This document shows, piece by piece, positions 46,472 through 59,553 of a DNA stretch of 64,000 nucleotides. Position numbers and translations under genes: made by a program. The notes beneath the pieces were generated by a model. It was given only the letters and a program-made list of their open reading frames with translations, was not told the origin of the DNA and searched no databases. Position 1 is the stretch's first letter, and the number at the start of each line of letters is the position of its first letter. Source of the DNA: Parascedosporium putredinis (taxonomy: Eukaryota > Ascomycota > Sordariomycetes > Microascales > Microascaceae); contig CASHTG010000004.1 of assembly GCA_949357655.1 (NCBI GenBank), positions 1,116,001 to 1,180,000 on the forward strand. Direction: 5' to 3'.

Positions 46472-48342
46472 ATGGTTTTACTTAAAAATTTCTACCTTTT
46501 CGCATGTACCTTTTGGGCAGGGGCCCGGACCGGGATCCGTTAGTCGTTGACCTTGGGACCTCTCGCCATAGGGCTATCATACACGTACGGACCACCCTCT
46601 CTCAAGCACGCGGCGTAGATAAAATAGGTTCTTACAAGCGCAAAAGCCAGACGAAGCCATCTACACCTTCAAGAACGTCCCGTATGCCGAGGCCCCACTA
46701 GGAGACCTTCGGTTCAAGGCTCCGGTAGCGAGGACTAGCGTAAATCGAACGATCGACGACGGCTCCAACTCACGGATCTGTTTCCAGGCGGCAGGAAACT
46801 ATTCCAAGTACACCCTACCGCTCGTGCAAGAGTATGCCGCAAATTGCGGAGGGTTGTCCGATGTACGCCTTGGGAACTCGGATAACCTAACGCAGTCGGA
46901 GGATTGTCTGCTATTGGACGTGTACACGCCGAAAGAGGTCTGGGAAAATCGCTTCACCACCAAGCGACCCGTACTAGTGTGGATCCATGGCGGCGGTTAT
47001 ACGAAATGGTCCAAAGAGGCGGTGAACCCGGCTGGAATCGCGGCGAGGAGCATGTCCCAAGGCATGGGGGCATGATTGTAGTAGCGATCAATTATCGTCT
47101 GTATGCGAGCCTTTTTTTCTCCCTTGTCAGATAGCTTATAGCTAACCAGAGCATACTAGGGGCCTGTTTGGCTTCCCGCCAGGTAGGAGGATCGCGGATG
47201 ACGTCGAGTCGAATGCGGGGTTATACGACCAGCGCCTAGCATTTGACTGGGTGCGAGAACACATTCGCCGATTCGGAGGGGATGGAGATCAAGTAACGGC
47301 GATAGGGAATCTGCGGGCGGCGGCAGCATTCTTGCCCAACTCGTAGCATTTGAGGCAAAGATGGCTCGGCGCCATTTGATCGAGCGATTATCCAAAGTCC
47401 GGCAATGATGCCCATCATCCACAAGGATCAATATGATAGGATTCACCAAGACTTTTAAAGATCTCGGGCACGTCGGGCTTCGACGAGGCGAGAAACCTGA
47501 ATTCCACAGAACTTCAGGCTATCAACACGGCCATGCTTGCGAACGGGGCCTTTACGGACACTGTTTTTCGTGAGTAGTCCCGTGGTGTGGTGACAATTCT
47601 TCTTTGTTTTTTAAAGGTCGGTTTTATTTCAAAGGCCAGCGCTAATCTAATTCTACTCAGAACTCAATGTTGACGGCAAGTTTCTGCGCGACGTGCCCGC
47701 TCGGCTGTTAACGAAGGGAAAAGTTGATAGGTCGGTGGATATTGTGCTGGCCCATAATAGTCGGGAAGGGCTATTGTTTACAGACCCTCGGGTAGAGAAT
47801 GACGCAGGCTTCCGTGCGTATTTTTCGAACCTTCTGCCGAACCTCCCACGAGGCAAGATTGATACCTTGGCGCAGGAAATCTATCCGCTGGACTTCTCCG
47901 GAACGCTCCCGTATAAAAACCACACCGAACGGCTAATGCTGGCGATTGGTGATGCGTTATTTAATTGCCACGCATTTGGGGCGAATCTGGCCTATGGCAA
48001 TCAGACCAGAGGATATCTTTTCGACGTCTGCCCGGGGTTCATGCGCAGGACGTGTCGTATTCCTTGTACAATGACGCCACCGTCGATTCCTTCGGTCTAC
48101 CAATCGACCTTACAGCGGTGGGCGCTATCCAAGATTGGATCATCGGATTTACGACCCGTGGAAGCCGGGGCAGAAGTAAGGCCAAGGAACTTCCTATTTA
48201 CGGACCTAATGCACGAATTCTCCGTGTCCATCGTCAAGGCACCGACGCATCGGAATTCAGCATTGGCAAAGATCCGGCGGCCAACCTCAGGTGTCGGTTC
48301 TGGCTTGACGCCATCTTGGAAGAGGAGGGTGGTGGCGCCTGA
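46472..48342 (+). CDS. Type-B carboxylesterase/lipase, probably secreted
   Basis: About 550 residues. A hydrophobic N-terminus (MVLLKNFYLFACTFWAG) reads as a signal peptide. Family motifs: TFKNVPYAEAPLGDLRF, EDCLLLDVYTP (~46905), oxyanion-hole IHGGGY (~46981) and the nucleophile elbow GESAGGG, which is split by a slip near 47308. It hydrolyses carboxylic esters outside the cell. Introns: about 46585-46638 (least certain), 47101-47159 and 47570-47660. Frame slips are frequent (near 46540, 47065, 47308, 47358, 47456, 48020 and 48165), more than in any other gene here, so genuine decay cannot be excluded. Stop is at 48340-48342. Confidence 0.78.
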
Positions 48343-48990
48343 TGGGGGACATGTGAAAATGAGAGACGCAAATCAGTCAGGATAATGAGAACATTGAATA
48401 GTTAAGAGTTATTCTAACTTGAATATGCATATATTTGGTACGTGTGTTCTTGTCTCTTTATTTTGTGGACATGTCCCTCTTTGCATTTCTTCGTTCCTTG
48501 CAAGATAAGACTTTCACCCGTCGTAGGGCGACGAATGGAAGAGTTGGTTCCCGAAGAATCCAAACTCATCGTTTCCAGGGGAAAATGACGGATCCTGACG
48601 TCGTTGTGACATGCGTGCCTGTTTCGGATTTAAGCTGAAGAATCCAGATTGATTCTTATTCGATGGCGGAATAACGCCTCCGGCCACAGATAGCGTTCCT
48701 TGCTTCCAAGCCGATTTCAGCGCACTTCTGTATCACGTGATACACGGAAGCTTCACCGAACCAATCGACCGGCTCCACGACGAAGGCCACTTGGTGGCTT
48801 GACGGAATGACAGCTTGGTGACGAGAGGGGATTGAAGGAATAGAAGCTCGTCCGGGAATATATATATGTGTGTATATAATTAACGATGATGGCCATAGCC
48901 CTTCCTCGGGGATGCAATTCCATACCCATCTCCTCGTGCGAAATACGATTGATTCTCTTGTCCTTCCTGTTCTCACCTTGTCGCCTCGCC
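48343..48990. promoter_or_regulatory. Intergenic region esterase-glycogen synthase
   Basis: About 650 bp. An alternating TA-rich element at 48858-48881 includes TATATAAT, about 110 bp upstream of the glycogen synthase start, and is the likely TATA region. No gene seen. Confidence 0.5.
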
Positions 48991-51146
48991 ATGGCTGATA
49001 AACTCGCGTCGCTCGTCAAGTTGGAAGGCGGACCCACCAACGACAACGATGTAGACCTGCAGAACCACCTTCTGTTTGAAGTGTGTAGTGAAGTCGGTCG
49101 GCAGGGTATGATATCCCAATGTTCCCTCCCTTTCAATATTTGAAAGCTAAGTCGGGTTCAAGTTGGCGGCGTATACACGGTGCTCAAGACCAAAGCGCCG
49201 GTGACCACAGCGCAGTATGGCAAACGGTACACCTTGCTCGGTCGTCTCGACTACCAGACGGTAGGTTTTAGCGGAGGCCTTCACTCGCTTGTTTGGGCCC
49301 TTATCTAACATAAAAGTCCACCCTCCCATAGGCACTTGCCGAATTCGACGAGCTCGAGCCATCATCACCGGAAATGTCGCACGCCATCGCAAGTCTCGAA
49401 AAGGAAGGAATTCGGGCTGTGTATGGCAGGTGGCTCATCGATGGAAACCCACGCGTCCTATTAATCGACGTGAAAGCTGCACAGGATAAGTACCTCGAGC
49501 AGTGGAAGCAGGAATTTGAAAAGGCCTCGGGCGTCACTTTGCCGGTTGATGACGAGAGTGACGATGCTTTGGTGTTTGGACGTCTCGTTACGTGGTTCTT
49601 TAAGGAGGTGAGAAAGCGAGATTCTTCGTATGATCATGGGTATGGGCCTAGTACTAACAGTGGTAACTGGTTAGTTCCTTGCCGAGGCTAAGAAGAAGGC
49701 GGTAATCGCCCATTTCCACGAATGGCCAAGCGGTCTGGCAGCTTTCTTCATCAGGAATGAAAAGCTCAACATGTCAACTATTTTCACGGCACACGCGACG
49801 GTGATGGGAAGAGACTTGTGCGCGAGGGGCATCGACCTGTATAATGAGATGCAAACCATTGACGTTGATTCCCAAGAGGAACACTCCTCCGTCTTCCACC
49901 GGCACAGGATCGAGCGCCTATCTGCCCAACATTGCGATATCCTCAGTACGGTCTCGGACATTACCTCTCTCGAGTGTGAGCACTTGCTTGGCCGAAAAGC
50001 CGACATCGTACTCCCCAACGGTATGGATCTGGGGTTCAAGCGACAAATGGGATACAACGAGTCCAGTACGGTGCGGTATAACATGAAGGCCAAAATCGCC
50101 GACTTCGTCCGCGGCCACTTTTACGGCCAGCTGGACAGCTTCGACGCGAATCGTTGCCTCTATTTCTTCACCTCTGGCCGGTACGAGTACTCGAATAAGG
50201 GCGCGGACATGTTCATTGACTCGCTGGCTCGCCTTAACCAACGACTCAAGGAGCAGGGCCCGGATAGTCCGACAGTGGTTGCGTTTATTGTCATGAGAGC
50301 CAAGGATGCTTCGATATCTGCGGAGTCGTTGCATCGGCAGGCCATCGTCAAGTCACTCCACGAGGCTATCGACCACATTGAGGAGAGTATCAAGAAACGG
50401 CTTCTCGACCGCACCCTTCTCTGGAAGAATGGCGACGTGGTGCCGACCGAGACGGAGCTCGTCACCGAGGCGGAAAACTCAGCCCTCCGGCGGCGGCTTT
50501 ATGGCATCCAGCGCAGTGGCCCACCGCCAGTCATCACGCACAAGATCTCCAACCCAGACGAAGACCCAATCCTAAATCATCTGAAACGGGTGAACCTATT
50601 GAATGATCCGAGCGACAAAGTCAAGGTCGTCTTCCACCCCGACTTTCTGCGGTCGTCCAGCGCCATTCTGCCGATAGACTACGAGGATTTCGTTCGTGGG
50701 ACTCACTTGGGTGTCTTCCCTCGCAGTACGAGCCTTGGGGATACACCCCGCCAGAGTGTTTAGCGAAGGGCATCCCGAGCATAGCAGCCAACGTTTCCGG
50801 ATTCGGTAGCTACATGTCGAAATTGCTCGAGAGCGTCAACGGCCCCGAGCACGGCTTATATATCGTGGATCGCCTCAAACAGTCCTTCGATGAGTCGGTC
50901 GACCAAATGACAGGCTTCATGTATGACTTTTGTCAGCTGCAGATGCGCGATCGAGTGGACCAAAGAAGTAATGCGGACAGGCTCTCCGAGTTCTTGGATT
51001 GGAACCGACTCCACGTCGAGTATCGGAGGGCGTGGAAGATGGCGTTGCGGCGCAAGTACTCGGCGGCTCAGGGGTACTTTATTGATCGGAAGGACATTCT
51101 GGAAATGGTCCCCAGATCAGGCAGAAGAGCGAATTGTTTCTTATGA
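48991..51146 (+). CDS. Glycogen synthase (GT3), divergent copy
   Basis: About 653 residues. Retaining GT3 enzyme elongating glycogen from UDP-glucose in the cytosol. Visible: N-terminal LLFEVCSEVGRQ-VGGVYTVLKTKAP donor-site region, IAHFHEW, LPNGMDLGFKRQ, DFVRGHFYGQLD, FTSGRYEYSNKGADMFIDSLARLNQRL, DFVRGTHLGVFPS and the catalytic EPWGYTPPE. Exons: 48991-49105, 49163-49260, 49332-49607 and 49675-51146; introns are 57, 71 and 67 nt. One slip at the C run 50718-50720. Compared with the yeast/Neurospora enzyme as I know it, the sequence is clearly divergent. Two of six arginines in the regulatory helix are replaced (MRDRVDQRSNADR), and the C-terminal phosphorylation tail is very short. It may be a second, specialised paralogue. 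Confidence 0.88.
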
Positions 51147-53149
51147 CAACACCGGCGGTAGACATTTAGACTTTTGATATCCGTTGCCACGCTATTGGCA
51201 TATCTACCCTGTTAGATGATGAATAAAACCCAAAACACTTATTTCGGTGCACTTCCGCGGGGCGGGACATACCTTGATAGCTCGAGCGCGCGTCTGTTTC
51301 GCGTATTTGTTATTATTGTCTCAACGAATGCATCTTGAATAGATACTTGTTAGATTTGCCTGTCAACAACCGCCCCCACCACGCGAGTGCATCCATCATA
51401 CCCATCCTCCCTTGGCTATCTAGGAGGCACGCCTTCGCCAAGCGCCACGTGTCGCTAGAAGGCCTAGACACCCCGGAAATTGCACATACACAGCGGGTCA
51501 AGCTGTTCATGCCTGGAAAGCCCGAGACTATCAATGATATACCCGTAACCCCGTCTCGTGCTAGGCGTACTAGTCTTCAAGGACCCTTAGGCGGGGCTGC
51601 CTTAGATGTTTGCTTAGATACCACATGTCAATCTGATAACTTCACATGGCGTGGGAATCTAGATCAGGGGCTATTTCGAAGGATCGATGAAGCCAGAACG
51701 ATTGTACGGCCGAATCAACATCCCGCCCTCCCCACCATGCATCTTCTACTAATATCTTCTGTCTTCTTCTTTCCGGGCTGCGGTCAACCTAACCCCCACC
51801 GAAGTCGTTTGACCTGACCCTCTATCAACTTCGGCACCTCCTATTTTCGATTCCTGCCTTATCGAGGCGTTATGATGCAAGGAAGCGGAATGATACCAAT
51901 TTCGCAGCTTTCTCACCAAGCAAGTTCCACCTGCACTGGGGGCCATTCCGTATTTAGGCGTTCGGAGGCCGAAGTTCTAAGAGGGGCGTCCGCCAAGCAT
52001 CGAGCCTTTGGTGGCAGGGGCCAATCAGGGGTAGAAAGTCGCGATCTGGTCCCGCCAAAGTGGAGCCATCCAGGACATTCGTCAGCACGGACCCGGCTCA
52101 ATTCCCGTCTCCGAAGATGCCGGAAGGTTTGAGCCCTGACGCAAACATGTCCAGCTCCCAAACTTTTACGAGACCTCGATATGCCCCAACCGTGGACGTC
52201 CCGAATCCCTCAGCCTCTCGGCACCTTCCCGGTGACAGCCACCTCGACAACTTGATGCTTGCAGATGCCATAAAAGATGCACGTCGCCCTAATTCCCCAT
52301 CCTTTCCGCTATCACGGGCTTTATCATGACAAGATAATGTGAGATCGACCAAAGAAGTGATTTCGGTCCTCTACGCGAAACCCCCTTCTGGTTCCGTCTT
52401 AGAAACCAGTAGGTATAATTTATCACCAAAAATAGTTGAATCGTTCTTGTGAAGAAAACATTGCAAGTGGTTGGGTAGGGAATTCGCCCAACACGCGATG
52501 ATGCTCACTGATGTAAAATCCGAAACATCTTCAAAACCATGGTTATAGCTTTCTAGAACACTCCCTTTGCATCATAGAGCGTAAAGGATGAGGCAGTAGA
52601 CTATAGATATCGGCCGATATGGTTCCTGGAGAAGGGGTATCAAAACAATGCGAACCCGGACTCAAACAGCCAGGAAGGCTCCAAGGACTCGGTATCGAGC
52701 AAGATTACGTGACTCCCGCTAGATTACCAAGCCACCCCTGGAGCGAACCGGGCGACGGACACTTGTCGGGCCCCGAGGATGCGGTCGGAAAATAAGGATT
52801 GTAGCCTGTCACTCCGGTGGCACCGTGACTCGGGATGACGCGAGGAGCCACGCCCCGAACGGACTATACTAGTTTCCACGAAATCTCGGTAACCTTGCAG
52901 GAAAGCTAGGATAACTGCCCGGGCCCTTCAGGGAATCGAAAAATCTTGCAAACGAGTATATAACCGCCAGGCGCCAATATTTTGTCAGGGATCTTGTCCA
53001 AGCCTTATACCGGCAGCGCACCTCCCCATTAATCATAGTGTGGCCGTTTACTACTTGCACTCCATCCCACAACCGCACTTCGCTCTGCTCATTACCTATC
53101 GTTGAGAAAAAGTGGGCCTTCTCTCATTTCTCCCCCAACAGTGCTTTCC
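51147..53149. promoter_or_regulatory. 2-kb intergenic region upstream of the ABC transporter
   Basis: No gene I can support. The longest frame (51335-51817, 160 residues) has no domain and an irregular composition. The last ~200 bp hold the ABC transporter promoter (TATATAA at 52957-52963). The rest is featureless to the eye. Confidence 0.45.
52957..52963 (+). promoter_or_regulatory. TATA box of the ABC transporter gene
   Basis: TATATAA about 190 bp upstream of the ATG at 53150, with a plausible distance for a fungal promoter and a CT-rich leader between. Confidence 0.5.
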
Positions 53150-56100
53150 ATGGCCTCTGTCTCCTCTACCCGGAAGGCAACCATGGGCACTCACGACTCC
53201 TCCACGGGAGTTCTGAAACCATTGTCGATTCGAATGCGGCCCCGGCAGCTGTCAGCTCTCCCGGCGTGCCTTCCCAGCCCACGACAACCGTTCCTCCGGA
53301 CACAATGACGCAAGCTCCAGATCGGACAAGCTGGTGTCTGGCCAGGATACCGAAATAGACGATGCGGACGAAATGGAGGAGATGGAGCGACGCCACTCCA
53401 TCGTGCGGGACCTTGCCCGGCAGTATACGCGAAACTCCACGGCCAACGGCCAAGTCGGCGCGGGCGGCCTATTCCAACCCAGCAGCACGGACTCCGCTCT
53501 AGATCCACACAGCGAGAAGTTTAACGCCCGGGCTTGGGCAGCCGCCCTCGCGCACTCCGTATCCGAGCACGGAAGCGGGTTCCGCCAAAGCGGCCTGTGC
53601 TTCCAAGGCATGAACGTGTTTGGATACGGCGCCGAAACCGACTACCAGAAGGACGTCGGCAACGTCTGGCTCGAGGCTTCGAGCATGCTCCGAAACTTGA
53701 CGTCGAGCTCGCGCGGAAAGCGACGCATTGACATCCTCAAGGGCTTCGACGGAGTCGTCAAGGCTGGCGAGATGCTCGTGGTGCTTGGACCACCCGGCTC
53801 CGGCTGCTCCACGTTCCTCAAGACCATCTCCGGCGAGACCAACGGCCTCTACGTCGACGAGAGCACTTACTTCAACTACCAAGGAATCACCGCCGAGGAA
53901 ATGCACAAAGACCATCGAGGAGAGACCATCTATACCGCCGAAGTCGACGTCCACTTCCCCATGCTCTCGGTCGGTGACACGCTTACCTTTGCGTCCCGGG
54001 CAAGATGCCCTCGAAGCCTCCCGCCCGGTGTCAGCCGCAACGAATACTGCGACCACCTACGCGATGTCATCATGGCCATGTACGGTATCAGCCACACCGT
54101 CAACACCCAGGTCGGAGACAACTATATCCGCGGCGTGTCCGGCGGAGAACGAAAACGTGTGACGATTGCCGAGGCGACGCTTTCCAACGCGCCGTTCCAG
54201 TGCTGGGATAACTCGACCCGTGGCCTCGACTCTGCCAATGCCATCGAGTTTTGCAAGACGCTCCGTCTCCAATCCGAGCTCTTTGGACAGACCTGCGCGG
54301 TATCCATCTACCAGTCTCCCCAAAGCGCGTACGATTTGTTCGATAAAGCTCTCGTGATTTACGAAGGCCGCCAAATCTTCTTCGGCCCCGCAGGCCAAGC
54401 TCGGGAATATTTCATCAACCTTGGGTTCGACTGTCCCGATCGACAGACAACGCCTGACTTCTTGACCTCGATGACCGCACCGTCCGAAAGGGTTGTCCGT
54501 CCTGGTTGGGAAAACCGTGTCCCGCGGACACCTGATGAGTTCGCGGCGCGATGGAGGGAGAGCCGGGAATATCAGCTGTGCCTCCAAGAAGTCGCCGAGT
54601 ACAAGGACCAATTCCTCTCAACGGCGACAGCGCCGTCGCGTTCCGCGAGCACAAGCAGCAGACCCAAGCGAAGCGTCAGCGCGTCAAATCGCCGTTCACG
54701 CTCTCCTACCGCCAGCAGGTAAACCTGTGTCTTTGGCGGGGTTGGAAACGACTCCTCGGCTCTCCCGGCCTCACAGTTTTCGCCCTCATCGCCAACTGCG
54801 CCACTGGCCTCATCGTTTCATCTCTCTTCTACAACATTCAGCCCACGACCGGATCTTTTTATCAGCGAGCTGCCGTGCTCTTCGTTGCCATCCTCTCCAA
54901 TGCCTTCTCTAGCGCGCTAGAGATCCTTACCCAGTACTCCCAGCGACCAATCGTTGAGAAACATGCCCGCTACGCCTTCTACCACCCATCCGCAGAGTCG
55001 TTCTCGTCCATCCTTGTTGACATGCCGTACAAGATCTCCAACACCATCTGCTACAACCTCATCTTGTATTTCATGACGAACCTGAACAGGGAGCCCGGTG
55101 CCTTCTTCTTCTTCCTCTTTGTCTCGTTTCTCATGGTGTTGGCCATGTCAGGTATCTTCCGGACAATGTAAGTTCAGCCAAATATAAACAAGTCAATAAT
55201 GCCCCTCCGCTCACAGATCGTTTTCTTTTTCTTTAGTGCTGCGAGCTCCCGAACCCTTTCCCAGGCCATGGTCCCCGCATCTATCTTGATTCTTGCCCTG
55301 GTTATCTTCACTGGCTTCGTCATTCCAGTCGACTACATGCTCGGGTGGTGTCGTTGGATCAACTACCTCGACCCCGTGGCGTATGGATTCGAAGCTCTCA
55401 TGATTAACGAATTTCACAACCGGGATTTCTCGTGCGATCAATTGGTCCCGAACCCTGCCATCGAGGGGTATGCAGACGTCGGTGCAATGAACCGGGCCTG
55501 TTCCGCCGTCGGTGCCGTTCCGGGAGAGTCCTTTGTCAGCGGGGATGCATACATCAACTCGCAATACAAGTACTTCCACAGCCACAAGTGGCGAAACGTG
55601 GGAATCGTCATCGCCTTCGTTCTCTTCTTCCATGCTGTTTATATCCTTGCCACCGAATTCGTCACGGCCAAGAAGTCCAAGGGCGAAGTCCTCGTCTTCC
55701 GTCGCGGCCACATGCCTGCCGTCTCGCGAGGAAAGGGTGATTCCGAGGCAGCCAGCGCCAATGCCATTACTACTGTAGACAAGGTCTCCAGTGACGCAGA
55801 CAGCGGGAAGATCCAGGGTTCTTCAAGTGTCTTCCATTGGAACGACGTTTGCTACGATATCACGATCAAAGGTGAGCCCCGACGTATTCTTGATCATGTC
55901 GACGGCTGGGTTAAGCCTGGAACCTTGACGGCACTTATGGGTGTTTCCGGCGCCGGAAAGACGACACTACTGGATTGTCTCGCAGACCGCATCTCCATGG
56001 GAGTTATCACTGGAGAGATGTTGGTCGACGGGAAGATTCGCGATCACTCCTTCCAACGAAAGACCGGCTACGTTCAACAACAGGATCTCCACCTCGAAAC

Positions 56101-57768
56101 AAGCACTGTTCGCGAGGCATTGACATTCAGCGCTCTTCTTCGACAGCCAGCATCCACGCCACGAGAGGAAAAGATTGCCTATGTGGATGAGGTCATCAAG
56201 TTATTGGACATGCAGGAATATGCAGATGCCGTCGTGGGTATTCTCGGCGAAGGCTTGAACGTGGAACAGCGGAAGCGCCTCACAATTGGTGTTGAGTTGG
56301 CGGCTAAACCACCACTCCTGTTGTTTGTGGACGAACCCACTTCTGGATTAGACTCCCAAACATCTTGGGCGATTTTAGACCTGCTTGAAAAGCTATCAAA
56401 GGCTGGACAGTCTATCCTCTGCACGATTCATCAACCCTCCGCCATGCTGTTTCAACGTTTCGACCGCCTGCTTTTCTTAGCAAAGGGAGGTAGAACCGTC
56501 TATTTCGGGGACATCGGACAGGATTCCAAAACCTTGACCGGCTATTTTGAGAAGAACGGCTCAGGCCCCTGTCCTAAGGGTGCGAACCCGGCTGAGTGGA
56601 TGCTTGAGGTCATCGGTGCTGCCCCTGGCTCCCACACCGACCTTGACTGGCACAAGGTGTGGCGTGACAGCCCAGAGTATAACTCTGTCTATACTGAGCT
56701 CCAAACCCTCAAAGACCAAGGAAACAACGGCACAGCAGCGCACGATAACGACCCAGGCTCATACCGCGAGTTCGCCGCTCCTTTTGGCAACAGCTCGGCG
56801 TCGCTACCCAGCGTGTTTTCGAGCAGTACTGGCGTACCCCTCCTACATCTACTCCAAGGCCGCGCTTTGTATCGCTGTTGCCCTCTTCATCGGACTCGTC
56901 TTCCTCAACGCCCCTCTCTCAATCCAGGGCCTCCAGAACCAAATGTTTGCCATATTCAACATCTTGACCATCTTCGGCCAGCTTGTGCAGCAACAAATGC
57001 CACACTTTGTAACCCAGCGTGCGCTCTACGAGGTGCGAGAGCGACCGTCCAAGACCTATAGTTGGAAGGTATTCATGCTCTCTCAGATTATCGTGGAGAT
57101 TCCCTGGAACACTCTAATGTCCGTCTTGATGTTCGTGTGCGTCTACTACCCCGTCGGGTTTAACAAGAATGCGACAGAGGCAGGGCAGACTGTTGAGCGC
57201 GGTGGCCTCATGTGGCTTCTGTTTTGGCAGTTCCTCATCTTCACTTGCACCTTCGCCCACGCCTGCATTGCCATCACTGATACAGCAGAGGCAGGCGGAA
57301 ACTTGGCCAACGTCCTCTTCATGCTTTGCCTACTTTTCTGCGGTGTTCTCGCGGGCCCCGATACCCTTCCTGGTTTCTGGATCTTCATGTATCGGTTGTC
57401 GCCGTTCACGTATCTGGTGTCGGCCATCATGGCTACCGGGCTTGCGAATGCCGAGGTTACCTGTGCATCGAACGAATACTCCGTCTTTGATCCCCTCCGG
57501 TATGAGCTGCGGCGAATATCTTCAGAATTACACTGCAATCGCCGGCGGCTATGTCCTCAACGAGGATGCTACTTCCGACTGTAACTTTTGCCAAATCAGG
57601 GACACCAACGTGTTCCTGAGCAGCATCAGCTCCAACTACGATAATAGGTGGAGGGACTGGGGAATCGGCATGGCTTTTATCGTCTTCAACATTGCTGCCT
57701 CTTTGGCACTCTACTGGCTTGTTCGTATGCCAAAGGGGAAGAAGATGAAGAAGACGAAAAAGGAGTAG
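53150..57768 (+). CDS. PDR-type ABC transporter (ABCG, full size)
   Basis: About 1,515 residues in the (NBD-TMD)x2 order of the Pdr5/Cdr1 family. NBD1: degenerate Walker A GPPGSGCST, signature VSGGERKR, Walker B region CWDNSTRGLDS. The first TMD starts near 54730. NBD2: Walker A GVSGAGKTT, signature-equivalent LNVEQRKRLTIGVEL, Walker B LLLFVDEPTSGLDS. The second TMD starts near 56840, including the extracellular loop with CGEYLQNYTAIAGGY (~57508). ATP-driven plasma-membrane efflux of lipophilic toxins or metabolites. One intron 55168-55236 (GTAAGT...TTTAG). Frame slips near 53208, 53321, 54614, 56782-56785, 56837-56840 and 57492-57495, every one in a short run of a single base, while all catalytic motifs are intact. 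Confidence 0.93.
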
Positions 57769-58311
57769 GCTTCTCTTGCAGAGCGTGAACCATCAAACCA
57801 CACCACCACATTTCATTAGACCTCAATGTTCACAAATGAATCCATATATTTCCCTATGTCATACTAGATTAGAACTCTATGATAGATTTTATTTTCTTAC
57901 CACTTTTGCCTGCAGCTGGATTCCCTCTGTCGCCAAATTCCGTTTTCTCGTTATAATATTCTAATACGCTCTATTTATCTAAATTTATCCGCGTCTTCTA
58001 TTCTCGTGTTCACGCCTAAACGTTCGGAAGTCTACCATATACCTACACTTTTTATGGTCTTCTGGTCATATCAGTTATTACATGCTGACTTTTTAATGCA
58101 TATAATCGGAAGGGGAAGTGGATTAGCATGGTTTTTGAAACATCGTAAATCACATCTTGTTGAGATGTAAGGATTAAACCACCATATATATAAAGGGTCA
58201 CAACTATGACATCGCCCTCAAATCTTGCATAGTAATTAAGTACAACCCTTCTTTCCGACCACACTTCAATATGAGCCAAGATCCGTTATAGTCACTACCC
58301 TCCCCATCTTA
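57769..58311. other. Convergent 3' flanks (ABC / SGNH)
   Basis: About 540 bp, AT-rich throughout, between convergent genes. No gene seen. Confidence 0.45.
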
Positions 58312-58896
58312 TCAACCAAAGAACTCGATTGCCTGGTTGCCTAGAGATTGTTGCCCCGCAGTATTCGCGTGGCAGCCATCCGCTACTTCGCCTTGGCGAA
58401 GCAAGAAGGAACCGGGATAGGTTACGTTGAGGGCAGGGTCCTCGGCAGCCTGCTTGGCGAGACTATCTGTCAGCTCAGGTCCATCGGCGCCGGCGAGGAA
58501 GCAGGTTTGCCCCGGCTCATAGAGCGGTTGGCCTGTAATGTAGATTTCGGCGTCCGGTGCGGCGTGTTGACGCGCATTCTCGATCAGCTGTGTAACTTCC
58601 TGCATTGTTGCGCCAGCCTGTGCAAAGATGCAAATCTGCACCCAGACGGCGGTGGGTTTGCCATTTTGGGTTGCCTGGCGGTCAAATAGCTGCCATGATG
58701 CCGAATTCGGGCTCGTCCACGACTGGACCACCATTGCACCGGTGCCGTACGGGGCCCACAAGCGCTCTCCGCCGACAGCAACGTAGCCCTGAGCCACGTT
58801 CTCGGCCATGGAGCAGCCGATAAAGCCCATTGTGCGAGACTGCGCCAGAGCAACCGAGCTAGCCGAAATGAGGTAGAAAAGGTGAGAGAGAATCAT
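58312..58896 (-). CDS. Small secreted SGNH/GDSL-like hydrolase
   Basis: 194 residues in one unbroken frame, no intron. Signal peptide MILSHLFYLISASSVALAQS. Block I is GFIGCSMAENVAQGY (Ser in the place of the GDS serine). The final block V is DGCHANTAGQQSLGNQ (D-x2-H). Blocks II and III are weak, so assignment to the SGNH fold is probable but activity is uncertain. Likely an extracellular esterase-like protein. A TATA element (TATAAATA on the minus strand at 59015-59022) lies about 120 bp upstream. Confidence 0.75.
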   Translation of the reverse strand: MILSHLFYLISASSVALAQSRTMGFIGCSMAENVAQGYVAVGGERLWAPYGTGAMVVQSWTSPNSASWQLFDRQATQNGKPTAVWVQICIFAQAGATMQEVTQLIENARQHAAPDAEIYITGQPLYEPGQTCFLAGADGPELTDSLAKQAAEDPALNVTYPGSFLLRQGEVADGCHANTAGQQSLGNQAIEFFG

Positions 58897-59014
58897 AGTG
58901 TAGGTTAGGGATGTGGGTCGAGGGTTTAAGTGATTGAGAATCAGTTTGCTTCAGCGTTGTCGGTCGTGCGAGGTGCTCAGCTCATCTTGTCATTCGGACT
59001 TGCGCAAGGTGTCT

Positions 59015-59022
59015 TATTTATA
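59015..59022 (-). promoter_or_regulatory. TATA box of the SGNH gene
   Basis: TATAAATA on the minus strand about 120 bp upstream of the ATG at 58896. Confidence 0.5.
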
Positions 59023-59553
59023 CACGAGGCCGACTCAGTCTACGGGAAAAGCGGGCTACTGACATTTGCGCGTCGTCAACCATAGATGGCATAGATACTA
59101 TGGACAATGCATTCAGCCACCAGGCGACGGCATCGACATGACTTCCTATTGCCCGTGTGTTGATCCTTGGGCCTGTTGTTTCCTGTAGGTAATTTGTTCC
59201 ATATCAAGTGATAATTACCCTGACCCATATCTTCGTCTCAGAGAGCTGAAATTTGTAAAAACCCCAATTATACGTATAAATGAATTTCGAGTTACTTACA
59301 GTTCAAAATCCGCCTTCTCCAACTTCGGAGCATTGGCCGGCAGCCTCACCGGCAGTGTGAAGCGGCACTTAGTCACCCTCTCCGCTGTGTTCGATTTAGA
59401 TAGAAGGACAACCACTTGAGCCTCCACACAGAAACACGCGTTTTGAAGAAAAATCGGCCATTGGGAGACAGGTTCAATGTTTGAGAAGTAGTGTTGATAT
59501 TGGAGCCAAACCGCCATCTTCCTCCGCTTCATCAAGCATTATTCGCTTGGGCA

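Noticed and set aside
53499..54056. 185-residue minus-strand frame inside the ABC transporter gene
   Set aside because: Antisense shadow of NBD1 coding sequence with biased third positions.
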